Source: Echinostoma caproni (taxonomy: Eukaryota > Platyhelminthes > Trematoda > Plagiorchiida > Echinostomatidae). From it: a stretch of 35,015 bases of DNA. Both the position numbers and the translations under genes were made by a program. The stretch is from the NCBI GenBank assembly GCA_900618425.1, contig UZAN01044114.1:1-35015 (forward strand), given 5' to 3'. Below, in pieces: positions 9,401 through 19,286 of this stretch. The notes beneath the pieces are model-generated. The model ran no database searches and was not told where the DNA came from. It saw only the letters and a program-made list of their open reading frames with translations. Each line of letters begins with the position of its first letter. Positions within the stretch are counted from its first letter, which is position 1.

Positions 9401-12033
9401 GTATTCCGCTGTATGATGGTGATGTATCTGTGAAACCATTAGGTTGTTACGACCATATCTTCACTCTTCACTGAATTCTGGAGCACCGACCGCCTCGCTT
9501 CTTCGGTCTGGAAGCGGCTTTCGATTCAGTCTACCGTTCTGAACTCGGGCGCTGTCTTTTTTCTGAAAGATTTGCCCGAGAAGTTGATTCCAATGTTAAG
9601 ACCCCTCGTACGTTGTGTTTCTGAGTAAAGATCGTGGTAAGCTGCAAGCTATCCCAAGTTGAGGCATCTAGGGCGCCGTCCGACATCCATTTCTCGGTGA
9701 AGGATCAAGTGCATGCTGCGGCACTTCGTCTCGTTGCTTTACAAAGCGAAATTGCATCTCAATTTCCTCAACCTCAGTATGCTGAAACTATCAAATTTCT
9801 CTTCGATTCTACTCTCAATTTTCTTATCTTTCTCCTACTGCTTCATCCAAATAGGCAATGAAAACCGGCTCCCGAAAGTGCGTGGTTAACGATTGGACAA
9901 ACTAATGATGAACCCCCATAACATCCATCTCTCTCTGAGAGCGGTTCGAACCATTCAGTTTTACAGGCGTAATATTTACATCGGAGACGTTAATCGATTG
10001 TTTCTGTAATGTGAACAACCCATAAGCAGTGACAATATTCTTTGTCTCATGTTAGAAAATGATTATCGTTTGCCAGCGCGTTTCGATCTACACCTCCAAT
10101 ACCTCGGACATGCCGGATAAAAAAATTACCAATAATAATATTGGGAATTTAGAGTTCATGTTTATGTGAGGAAGTTAGTTGTTATTTCCTGATAACCAAG
10201 ATGAAAGAACACCGATGCAAGTGCAGTTATGGCGGTTATGCTATCAGACACTTCATAAGATAAAAGAAATTTGTGTTGTTGTTTGCATGTCCAATTATGA
10301 AAACGAGAAGGGCTCAGATCCTCGTGCTGGTGGGTTTATCTCGAATGAATCCCGGGATCTTCCTTAACCCTGTGGTGCGGGCCTGAAAATTGGCATTCAT
10401 TGGTGATCATGGGGAATGTTAATGTTAATGTTAATGCTTCTGTACCTCAAGCAGTAATCACAAAATTGAATCTTTGAAGTCGCACTTAATTGTCACCAAA
10501 TAGCTTGTGCAAACTGACTCGTTTGCGTGAAATTCTTCATTGGAAACTTTTGAAGCATTGGTGCTTTGCTAGTACTAACTGCCTGTAATCGACATGAATT
10601 TTTCTCCTCACAGTGGGCATCTTGTGGTGTCACTCATGTTGTGTGTCCAAGCGGTGGGAATGCGGCGATCGCTGCAGCATGTTCTGCGCGTGCATACGGT
10701 ATCTCATGCACCATTGTCATGCCCGAATCCCCCGATTCCGGCATACGCAGACGCTTGCTGCTAGAAACTCCTGATGCTAAGGTGATCGTCCATGGATCTG
10801 ACTGGCTGGAGGCTCACCAGCGTGCGGAGCAAATGGTCAATGAGCTACAAGTGAATCACCCGGGAGAATCGATCAGGCTGTTGCATCCATATGACCAGTC
10901 GGAGCTGTGGGAAGGCTATGAAGGCATCATTGACGAATTGGGACCGGATTTGGGACAGCCAGACGTTATTGTCGTTTCCGTTGGGGGCGGTGGCCTATTG
11001 GCTGGTATAATTCAGGTATGTCGTCAACACTCGGTAACAATTCGTAAATGTGGTTCACTTTGAATAATCTGACCAATGTAATACGTTTTCCTTATTGGTT
11101 TTCAGGGGCTATGGAACCGAGGTTGGTCCTCCACTCACGTGGTGGCTGTCGAAACAGAGGGCGCTGATTGCCTGAATAGATCAATGAAGGCGGGCCAGTT
11201 GTTGCTTTTACCACGTCCGACCAGTATCGCAACATCGTTGTCAGCACCCATCCTTGCCCATCGAACATGGAACTTGGCTCAATTGCAGTCGTTGACACCG
11301 GTGACCTGCACAGATTCAGACGCTATAGACGCTGTTAGGCAATTTTTGGGTGAGTGTAGGGAACCATTTGTCTTATAAGTGTTTATTTATTTTTTGCTGA
11401 ATGGAATCAGTTTTCTTGGTGTCTAAAACTAGTGTTATAACTGTTATAACTTTTTCCCAATTATCGCTTGTAGATGACCATGGAATGTTGGTTGAGCCGG
11501 CCTGTGGTGCATCGCTCTCTGCGTTGTATTCTGGTATGATTGGTCGTTTGCAAATGGAGGGACGAATACCACGTCCGGCTAATGTTGTGGTTGTCATTGG
11601 AGGTGGCAGAAATGTATCACTAAGACAACTCTCTGAGTGGGAGAACCAAACAAACGGCTTCGGGTCAATTCAGCAAGTACCGACATTTTTACCCTCGATG
11701 ACCAGCCCGTATTTGGTGAATACGTCTCCCCATTCTGTTTCGTCTGAAATGTCATCAAAATCCAATATGTTCACTTCACATATGCCAACGGATCCCGATG
11801 AAACTCTCAAATGTGGCACATCAACACCGAGCACCCCACGTCCTGTGTGCACCATTTTGAGTAGACCATCTATAACTGCAGAAGGCGTCGATTCACATGC
11901 ACCGTCCGTCGACGGCGATCGTGAAACCAGCACAGAAGGACCTGGGACCCTGAATCCACATGATCTGGTCAATTTCTCCAAGTTGCTTGCCACCTCTGAA
12001 ACCGAGGGTGACGATGGGACGTTACATGAATAA
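3474..12033 (+). CDS. L-serine dehydratase / threonine deaminase (PLP, fold type II), exons 7-10
   Basis: Exons 3474-3955, 10614-11015, 11106-11349 and 11474-12033 (stop TAA 12031-12033). It converts L-serine to pyruvate and ammonia, and usually L-threonine to 2-oxobutyrate, in the cytosol. Exon 7 holds about 110 poorly conserved residues, then TPLLPSP and the Schiff-base lysine in QPTGSFKIRG. Exon 8 has the phosphate-binding SGGNA and the GGGGLLAG loop. Exon 9 has VAVETEGADC and TSIATSLSA. Exon 10 has DDHGMLVEPACGAS and VVVVIGGGRN. All junctions keep frame (phases 0, 0, 1). Where vertebrate serine dehydratases have VVIVCGGN, the usual Cys at the pyridine nitrogen is Gly here. A Ser/Thr/Pro-rich tail of about 135 residues follows the catalytic domain and is not part of the normal enzyme. 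The N-terminal partner is probably the RRM module at 1166-2491; the alternative start is ATG 3455. No AATAAA was seen within about 1.3 kb after the stop. Confidence 0.88.
4300..5785 (+). mobile_element. 5'-truncated LINE (non-LTR retrotransposon) fragment A
   Basis: The + strand reads, in shifting frames, a reverse transcriptase: ENYRNISLISIVSELLAGI, AGFRPSRGCRDHI, a damaged catalytic block, SGVRQGCPLS (4737-4773), EYADDIVVLSEDPGKSQAF (about 4861-4917), FGIRFAPSKCKMLLQDLVG and DKFCYLGNY. A degraded C-terminal region follows, with LSVFKHRCLRSIARIWW and RRAMFAEAGGGWKKV-like segments. The copy continues through a 3' UTR (CGTTCGTGCATCCTGTAGG) and ends in the tandem AACTGAACTGAACTG. It starts inside the RT domain, so it is 5'-truncated. 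Many stops and frameshifts make it inactive. Confidence 0.85.
6000..6242 (+). mobile_element. Probable tRNA-derived SINE with A-rich tail
   Basis: Contains a Pol III B-box match, GGTTCGAGCCC (6031-6041), followed by a unique body and ending in GTGTGTAATAAAAAAAAAC. The B box is followed by a CCA-repeat-like stretch (TGCCACCGCCACC) resembling the one after the B box at 27.67 kb. The A box is weak. Length and tail fit a SINE. Family unknown. Confidence 0.5.
6243..7244. other. Intronic stretch without recognised feature
   Basis: About 1 kb inside intron 7. Short reading frames only, none with recognisable protein sequence. No match seen to the other repeats of the window. Confidence 0.4.
7245..7452 (-). 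mobile_element. LINE 3'-end fragment, inverted relative to fragment A
   Basis: The reverse complement matches the last 200 bases of LINE fragment A (about 5570-5770). It has CACTGAGTAATATGGCTG, GCGTTCGTGCATCTTGTAGG, TTCTCTGCAACATTAGTGC and then CCGGCGCACGATAGTGCATG before the end. The two pieces form an imperfect inverted repeat about 1.5 kb apart within intron 7. This is a 5'-truncated insertion containing only the 3' UTR and end. Confidence 0.75.
7453..8029. other. Unassigned intronic stretch with a 180-codon antisense frame
   Basis: The minus strand is open over 8289-7747. Its C-terminal part (7.75-7.97 kb) reads YEVITQHLEEWERARLALLL and KTTDQQALV, which looks protein-like. Its N-terminal half overlaps LINE fragment B in antisense, so the frame as a whole is probably fortuitous. 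No family recognised. Confidence 0.25.
8030..9250 (+). mobile_element. Decayed LINE fragment B (reverse transcriptase region)
   Basis: The + strand reads pieces of a LINE polymerase in order: PITKVLVSVMLRRLTPLIE and QYTGFRPG, then FLDLKGPFDSF and RQGMPEKYVNV (8228-8315), a damaged SGVxQxCPL block near 8392-8420, and FEYTAGEKLLT before a broken YADD. FGMRFAISKCKVMLQDWVSPTPS (about 8590-8660) follows, and near the end LRWLGYALRMASYCLP and a GWGPR/W-rich tail. Frameshifts occur at about 8340, 8400 and 8530. It starts within RT and is 5'-truncated. It is related to fragment A but diverged from it. Confidence 0.82.
9470..9910 (+). mobile_element. Decayed LINE fragment C with internal deletion
   Basis: Starts with FFGLEAAFDSVYRSELGRCL, the conserved RT segment usually reading FLDLxAAFDSVDR. 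It then jumps to a LINE 3' end: a T-rich run and GGCTCCCGAAAGTGCGTGGTTAACGATTGGACAAACT (9869-9905, split by substitutions), which matches the ends of the copies at 5.75, 7.27 and 21.96 kb. Most of the RT C-terminus is missing. Inactive. Confidence 0.65.
9911..10613. other. Rest of intron 7, only a short tandem repeat
   Basis: AT-rich, no gene. A hexanucleotide repeat (AATGTT)n lies at 10415-10436. The stretch ends in the pyrimidine-rich acceptor of exon 8. Confidence 0.5.
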
Positions 12034-14320
12034 TCCCGGACCATCACAGTTCGTCATGTCCCTCTGCGTTTCTTATTTTTCATTTCTTTATTTTGATTAC
12101 AAGGTGAATTTGCATGGTTTTGCTGTTTTCTTCTAGTTCATAGGCTATCTTCACAATCTTCATCTCTACATACTGATTTCGAGCCTCTTCATTCTCTACC
12201 CAATGAAGGTTCTTGCACTTGAAGTAATCATCGTTTCCGGTACTTCGTTCATTAGAGTTCGAATTTCTTATCTTGGCGCGTGGAAGATGCCGGTGATCTT
12301 CCGAAGAAACTTGACTTGTTTGTTTTCGTTTCTCTACTTTTCTATTTTCCATACATCTTCTGTTAGTTTTTGCTTTGGTTTTTTTCACTTCTGCTGGTTC
12401 CCAGTCACAGGAGGGCGTACGACAGTAGTCTGGTCATCAGATCCGTTGAAACTTTCAGGACCGTTTCCATCTCTGCATTCCACAGCTCTTCACTGACGTC
12501 ATACATAAATTTTCATGCTTGGAGTGCCTTACTTCCTATGTGTTTCCATCAATTCGTTATTCTCTCTGTCTGGTCACTTTCTAGTGTTTGCATTTATTGG
12601 TTTATCTCGTGACTTCCGAAATTTTGCTCATTTTATTCCGTTAAGTTTATCAGCAGTTTCTCAGCTCCATGACACCGATAACCACAGTGCTTGCATATCA
12701 TTGCTAACAACCAAAAGCACTGAGATAGTACCATCGCCCTGTGCTTGATGTGCATTTTGATCTTCCATCTGTTAATCGAGTGTCGGGATGCTGTTGTACT
12801 GTTCCGTGTGTTCACTGCCTTTTGGCATCCGTTCATTCATACATTTTTCACATTATTTGCAGCGTTCTTGGTGGCTTATCTGGGCCTCTAATGACGTCAT
12901 CATTCCATGGAGCTTCCTTACATGATACCTTTGTGTTGCGAACTCTTTGATGCTCTCATTTCACTTGTTTTTCTCACCTGGGGCCTGTGTCTGTCACCTT
13001 GAGGTCACATTCCTCAATGTACTTCTCGGCTCAGTTCTCCCCCACGGAGTCTAACAGCGCATTTTGTTTATTTAACATGTGCATAGTTCGTCTCTGCACA
13101 TGCTCCGATTATGCCGCGTCTGTGCCTTCTCTTTTTGTAGTCTGTCGTTTGTACCGTTTTGATTTCTAAACTGGTATTACTTTTCTAATTTAGCAAAAAT
13201 CAGATTTTAAATTTATCTTCAGGCCACCCACCAGTGCACTGTTCATTGGCATCATTTACATTGATGAGTCCGTTCTTTGCTTGTTCGTTTCTTCGTAGCA
13301 CATCTGGTTTTATTGCCATTTACTTGAAATGCGCATTACCTCTGCTTTGCATTGTTTTTATTTTTATTATACACGTGTGTTGATGATGTAAAGGACGTGA
13401 CTTTTTGAATCCATTGCGGGGCGCGCTAGAGCATTTTACTGTCCGGGCCGAATTGCATTCGAGCTAATATGGTAGTCCATTCGGTACACGGTTGTTTTCG
13501 TCAGTGGGCTTCATGGTGGAACTTGTGGTTGTCTAGTGAGGAGAAATGAGCTGCCCGCGGGTATGCCGAGAAGTCCTTTTTTACAGTATGCGGAACTATT
13601 TGGAAGTGCTTTTAATGCAGTAGTGCATTAGCTAATGCAACTAGGAAAATATGTCTGGGGCTCCATTGAGCACTATTAATGGGATGTTTACATGCACTAT
13701 TGTCATTCTGTTCGGCGCCAATTGAAATCTTCTGAATGAGGCGATAGGACAAATTTCCTCGATAATCCCAAAGCCGAGTGTAGGAGTATGGTAACGCGAA
13801 GCGGTCTCTGGAACGCTTACCGTCCCGTTGATTTGTCGGTCGTGTCTTGATATCGCCTTGGTTGATATCAATGCGTCCCCACTGTTCGGTTACATAAGTC
13901 TGCATTTTATTATGTTGACTGGCTGCCTAGGTATCCGTACCGAAGGTGTTGACTCATGATTTTCACCATACACACCAGTCATTGTGTTCTGCACGTGTGA
14001 TGTCATACTCTTCGATTACAATCCCTATGTACGCTCGACAGCAAAAAGGTTATGCTGTCAGTTATTGCGGCTGCGTTAAATTCGCTGCCTAATGCTCTTG
14101 AGGGAGATAAGTTTTCACGAAAAGCAAACAGGAATATGAGCAGTTCGCGGTTGCATCGACTATCAATAAGCGGACTTCATTAGTCGCTGCCAAGCTGAGT
14201 GCGAATGCGTCGGGAGGCCGGGGGTCGGACTTACTTTTAGGGGCGGGGAAACAACGCGAACCGCCTTGTGTAGCATACATCTCCGTGCCACGATCCCAAC
14301 GTTATTTAACCTTAGTAAAA
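12034..14320. other. Downstream of the dehydratase: no gene supported
   Basis: About 2.3 kb that is T-rich on the + strand as far as 13.4 kb. The first part is presumably 3' UTR, but I found no AATAAA by eye. A CRE-like palindrome TGACGTCA occurs near 12.89 kb; nothing supports a regulatory role. Open frames of up to about 125 codons have no recognisable sequence, and the largest is antisense to the last exon. Confidence 0.4.
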
Positions 14321-14324
14321 GCTG

Positions 14325-15345
14325 ACAGTGGATCCCGAATGGGTACACTGCTTCACGAAAAAATGCCGCAGAAATGTGTCAAACCTGTTGCGCTCAGTGT
14401 TTACTGAGGGTCTACGACGGGCTCAGCAAATCTTTCGCAACCATGTGCGGCATTCATCGAGAGTGCCTTATTTCGCCATTCTTGTTCATTTTCGTCCTGG
14501 ACGAAATCCTGGAGAACGCGTTATGTGGTCTCCACATTGTCGAAATTGAACGAAAAACTGGAGAGAAGCGGTGAAATTTGGACTACGCTGACAACATCTC
14601 TTTTCGAAAGTATTTTCGATGCACGAAGAGCTCTACGAACTTTCAAGTTCTGTTACCTGGTTTGGTGTTTGCAAATCGATGTTACAAACTCAAGTGTCGT
14701 CTACTTCGCGCTGATGCTTAATGGTCCCGTAGTGGATTGTTCCTTTTACTTCGGTAGTTGTGTGACAAATGACGGCAACGTAGTCGGGAATGTGCTCGCC
14801 CGCATTTCAAAAGCACGAGAAACATGTGCAAGGCAAACGCCTTTGGTGGCGATCTGATTTCCGTTAAGACTGAAAGATCGCATATACTGCGCCAGTGTGT
14901 CGTTAGTTCTGCATTTCCGCTACAAGACTTAATCTGCACTAGGAAGATACTCATTGTCTCAAAAGTCCTCGATTTTAAGTGTTCAGATATTTTGGTACGG
15001 GTTTGGTGAAATGATCGTGTATGCAATGTTGAAGTAAGCCGTCGCGTATTTGGCGATAATTCGGTATCACAAGCAGGTTACGCATTGCGCTTACCCAGCT
15101 CTTGTTTGTCGTGCAGCTCTTTACTCCACTTGCGGCTACAGGTTGGCAGGAAACAAATGGAGGCCAACAAGTGATGTGAAATTGATGCACAGAGCGGTAG
15201 GGTCGTGTAGATGTCTCCCGTCTTACAGGTTGGGACCTAAAAGACCTTGGAACTGGTCGGTTGACGACACTAAAGGATATGGCTAATAACCGACGGTAGC
15301 GGCGTTCTGGTCATCTTTAGTCGGGTCACGATTTTTAAATTGCAC
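14325..15345 (+). mobile_element. Decayed LINE fragment D (RT and C-terminal region)
   Basis: Reads MPQKCVNLLRSVF, then VYDGLSKSFATMCGIHREC and ISPFLFIFVLDEILENALCGL (about 14410-14530), the RT block normally ending VRQGCPxSPFLFNF. A damaged DYADNI (14580-14597) follows, then YFGSCVTNDGNVVGNVLARISKA and a degraded LRWLGHVLRM-type tail ending near 15.3 kb. This C-terminal sequence differs from fragments A and B, so it is probably a second LINE lineage. Multiple frameshifts; inactive. Confidence 0.78.
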
Positions 15346-16589
15346 GAAAGAGAGTGCAGTAAAAGGCCTAAACCAAGGATATACCGTACGCGGGAGTGTA
15401 AAATAGGACATTCAAGCTAGAATCACCTTGTTGATTCTGCGTCTACAGACAAGGATGTACGTTGGAGGGAGGGTCCAAAGGTGGGGGCGTCCATAGTTGG
15501 GATGTGCTTGGGAAAGTGATTGAAAGTTGAGATTGTGACACCTGAGTTATCTAGCCGCTTGTGTACCGGATCTATTTAGAAAAACAAGCAGGGGACGGAT
15601 AGAAACGGCATGTTTACTAGAATAAAATCCAAAGTAAGAATAAGGATCATGAAGCGTCTGCCGGACGGTGACCTAGTGGCTACAAGTTAAATGCTGGGGA
15701 CGGATCGTTGAGACGAATAGTCGATCAAGAGTGAGACAGACGGACGGAGCTCTACTTCACACAGGACTGGTATTCAAGTATAGGGCGAATCTGAGGTTTG
15801 TAAGGCGTGAGGAGGTGAAGTAACGTCTGACACGGAAGAGAGCCGATTTTCCTCGCAGTGCGGGATACAAGTAAATTGATATATGGTGACCATGAAAGAA
15901 AAGATACGGGTAATCCCAACTTGGTCACGAATCTCTGGAATGTAGAATGCACGAGTTGGTGAGGAGGATAAGGATGCGTGCCTAAGAGAAATGGAAGGGA
16001 AGTTATACTGGTATTGAAGAGAACACGGTTCCGACAACCCCAAGCGGAAACAAGGCCCAGATAAGAGATGAGCGATCGTCCTTAATGCTAAAGTTAGCGA
16101 TGCGTGGAGAGGAATGGGACAAAGACGAGTGTAGGGTAGCGCCATCGCCAAGGCATTAGTAGGATTTAAAGTTGACAAGTTCGTCAGAAAAAGAGAAAGG
16201 GGAATAACAGAACCATGGTAACTCCAGCAATCACGGGCACCGAACCAGACATGGTCCTGTCTACTCGAGCTGAGATGCTTCGGCCCTTGAGATGGCTTAC
16301 TGTTCGGAAACAAGTTCTGAAGGAAAGCCAAACTTGGGTAGTTTAGCCAGCCAACCTGCGAGGCAAACGCGATCGAATGCTTTCCATATATCCAATGACA
16401 CCATATGGGTCTGTCCGTGGTTGTCGAGTGCCGCTGACCAGAAGATAAGATCGGAAACTGTACTGACGGTGGCTAAGCATCTTGCTCTGCTCCAGGTGGC
16501 GAGAGAAACGGGGTGGCAGTTGTTTGGATNGGGAAGAATTTCTGATATTGTCCATGAGGTTGGGAATATCTCAGAATCGATGGATGTCT
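15346..16589. other. Purine-rich unassigned stretch with a 185-codon minus-strand frame
   Basis: The + strand is rich in G and A. The minus strand is open from 16331 to 15774 (185 codons, rich in Ser, Leu and Pro), the longest frame outside the gene and the TEs. It shows no recognisable domain, signal peptide or neighbouring exon. The composition bias alone can keep this frame open. A single N lies at 16530 with no duplicated flank. Confidence 0.3.
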
Positions 16590-16725
16590 AAAAAGATTTG
16601 ATTCGAAAATCATGTAACGTTTTTCTTTTTCATAAAAGTTATTGTACCATGATCTGTTTGGCACACAGTCTGGATTAAGACGTATGTGAACATGTAATAT
16701 GCCTAAAAAGGTATATATGTATGTA
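16590..16725 (+). repeat. Dispersed repeat family B, 3'-end fragment
   Basis: Contains TTATTGTACCATGATCTGTT, TTGGCACACAGTCTGGATTAA and a T/A/G simple tail. The same block occurs at about 18.59 kb (+) and about 34.3 kb (minus). It looks like a 5'-truncated copy. Confidence 0.5.
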
Positions 16726-16998
16726 CATGTAGGTTGTGCCCTCTGGTCATCGTAGAGGTTCATTTTCTCTGCCTCCCGTGTTGTACTTTCTCACGTGTGA
16801 GCTGGGCAGCGCAGAGGAGGGGTTATGGAAGCACGAAGGTGTCTACAATGTAGGATGGTTTATGGTTATTGATCTGCCACTTCAGCATACCTGGTAGGGT
16901 CTATCAGGCGATATCCATGATATCTGTCCCGGCCACCTTAATCTAAAACTATCAGTCACTTGGTCCAGCTGCGTGAAATCAATGATCCAATACTGTAC

Positions 16999-17362
16999 NN
17001 NNNNNNNNNNNNNNNNNNNNNNNNNNNNNNNNNNNNNNNNNNNNNNNNNNNNNNNNNNNNNNNNNNNNNNNNNNNNNNNNNNNNNNNNNNNNNNNNNNNN
17101 NNNNNNNNNNNNNNNNNNNNNNNNNNNNNNNNNNNNNNNNNNNNNNNNNNNNNNNNNNNNNNNNNNNNNNNNNNNNNNNNNNNNNNNNNNNNNNNNNNNN
17201 NNNNNNNNNNNNNNNNNNNNNNNNNNNNNNNNNNNNNNNNNNNNNNNNNNNNNNNNNNNNNNNNNNNNNNNNNNNNNNNNNNNNNNNNNNNNNNNNNNNN
17301 NNNNNNNNNNNNNNNNNNNNNNNNNNNNNNNNNNNNNNNNNNNNNNNNNNNNNNNNNNNNNN
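16999..17362. other. Assembly gap (364 N)
   Basis: Run of N. The X-filled open frames across it have no meaning. Confidence 0.99.
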
Positions 17363-18064
17363 GATGTTAGCCGTTTGGAATGCGAATTACGATTGGCGGT
17401 TCGTGATAGTGATTGTTCGCATACAAAGTTAATGTTGGACTCCTATGGAGACCATATGGCACATTAGCAGATTTTTTTCCATATTTAAGTCGATAAACTC
17501 TGGTGTGTATAGTCGTTCAACTGGTCTGTATTCATTATTGTCCTGATAGGAAAGGATTGAGTTCCATTGACATGGTTGCCTGCGCTTTAATCTCAGGATT
17601 TGCGTAATGAGTTAGATAACGGTACAACTGTCTACCACCAAAGTAAGTGGCGCGCGTATCATACTTGACGGGATGTTATTCAGCGTTTTGGAGGCCGAAA
17701 CGCTCGGGAGCGAAAAAGACGTGTTTGGCTTGTCAATGAGGTCGCGCCCATGTTGGCTGGGGGCTCTCATGGTTATTTTGAGTCCCTTGCAAATGAGAAT
17801 GACTGAATTGACTGTTTTTCACTCTCTCATATAAATGCGATGGGATAGTGAGCTATGTGGACTGCTATTTTTTGTCTTTCACTTTGCAAGTACAGGTTAC
17901 CTCGAGCATCAGCCATGTCCAACGTCCACAAGCTATCCGATCGAACTGATGACGACCGCCACGATTTCGAGGGTGTGGTTCGCACGCCCCCCCCCCTCTT
18001 GGTTGATTTGTAATCAGGGTTTGTGGTCAACTCCTTCCCTGCGTTTTGGAAGTAATGATCAATA
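17363..18064. other. No feature recognised
   Basis: About 700 bases after the gap. Contains a run of 10 C near 17987. No coding or repeat match seen. Confidence 0.4.
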
Positions 18065-18640
18065 CGACAGCTTCAGTATAGACCGGAGGCCAATGTCTTG
18101 GCTTGTGGCTGGTCATCCTTCCCTTGCACCTCACGAGGTGCACCTATACGACTAAGCATCTCAAATAGCCTCTGCTGAGGGAACGCTACTCACTGCCACC
18201 TTCCCATGGCCGAGATGTTTTCCCACCAAAGTGAGGAAGCGAAAAGCCAACACCTGGGTTGGTGAACCACTGGCATTTCACATAAAATCCCTGATTCAAA
18301 ACTAAACAAGAAGAGGCGTACGAACTACACCTTGCTGGTTGTGGCATTGGGTATCAGGTGTACTGGGCACCTTGAACGTTTTACCCCGTCCAAAGGGCGT
18401 ATTAACTGATGAACAGGACACCGGCTCCCAATGGATCGCGGTTTTCGCACACCGTGCTGCTTTTGCGGGTCAGGCTTTGGTTGGTCAAGGCTCCGGCTGT
18501 GAATTCTCCAATAAAATTCGTCTACCCGGCTAGCTGGGTAACGTGGCAGTATTCCGCCTACATGCAACGCTTTTTTTATGAAGATTATTGTACGCATAGT
18601 CTGGATTAAAAAGGTGTATGATTATATTTATATATATGTC
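18065..18640 (+). repeat. Dispersed repeat family B, long copy
   Basis: Matches the reverse complement of 34300-34885 over its length. Shared blocks include TTGTGGCTGGTCA, CCCTTxCACCTCACGA, TCTCxAATAGCCTCTG, TTTTCCCACCAAA, a GTATxGGGCACCTTGxACGTTT-type block, GACACCGGCxCCC, GGCTCCGGxTGTGAATTC and the ATTATTGTAC tail. Between the two copies, parts of one frame stay similar at protein level (GVLGTLNVLPRPKGV, DTGSQWIAVFAHR, GSGCEF), so the family may once have been coding. It ends in a T/A-rich simple tail. Class unknown. Confidence 0.65.
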
Positions 18641-19286
18641 ACAAATGTAAATTTATCCCTTGATCGCCCGAAGTGTGTTTTGTTTCCGGCAAGTTGGTGG
18701 AAGCACTTTTGTATAACTGTTTGATGTATTTGGATCTCTTGACGTCACAGTCGTTGGAATTGCCAGTCAACTTGACCCTGTGGCTGATTTGTCCATCGAT
18801 TAGACTCACTCTCAGGTGCAACCAACCACATGCTAGCTTGTCCGTTTGTCCACCACCTACTCTCAATTTTTTTATACCTTGGTGGTTAGCATTGAATATC
18901 CAAAGTGCAGACCCTTGATTTTTATGTCGTTTGATCATCCATGTACAACCCAATCTGGGTTTCTTATCCATGGGTGAAGAGTGCACTGACAGTCGGTAAA
19001 GTCAGTCTAGTATATTCCGGGATGTAGCGCCGAAGGCGGAGTAGATCGGTCTTCATGAAGACCTTGTGGATGTACCTTAGGGATGTACCTTATCTCACCA
19101 GTGTGGCCTGTGTTGCGGACAAGTCCATTCTAACCAATTTACCACTGCCAATACACCGTCTTGTCTGAGCTGTCCGGTGTATGATGGGATTATCACCAAC
19201 AAGGCCACGAGCAGGGATGGTCACATGTACATCTTACTTGGTGATCTTCCGAGGTATGCATTGGCTTCTACAACACTGAGGGCCAT
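18641..19286. other. No gene; short direct repeat
   Basis: A 14-bp direct repeat around GGATGTACCTTA occurs at about 19068-19093. Otherwise nothing recognised. Confidence 0.4.

Larger units (their letters stand above)
3956..10613 (+). other. Intron 7, 6.66 kb, filled with retroelement debris
   Basis: Donor GTGAGT at 3956 and acceptor CTCCTCACAG ending at 10613, both phase 0. It separates the exon with the catalytic lysine from the exon with SGGNA. It contains at least four LINE fragments in both orientations and one SINE. The family alignment (GMENVCRK joined to WASCGVTHVVCPSGGNA) shows nothing is missing at the junction. Confidence 0.8.

Noticed and set aside
11670..12047. 125-codon minus-strand open frame
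   Set aside because: Exactly antisense to the last dehydratase exon; a shadow of the real coding strand.
12080..13169. Cluster of 60-100 codon frames downstream of the dehydratase
   Set aside because: T-rich composition gives long Phe/Ser/Leu-rich frames; no splice sites or domains.
16960..17467. Long open frames across 16999-17362
   Set aside because: Made of N; assembly gap only.
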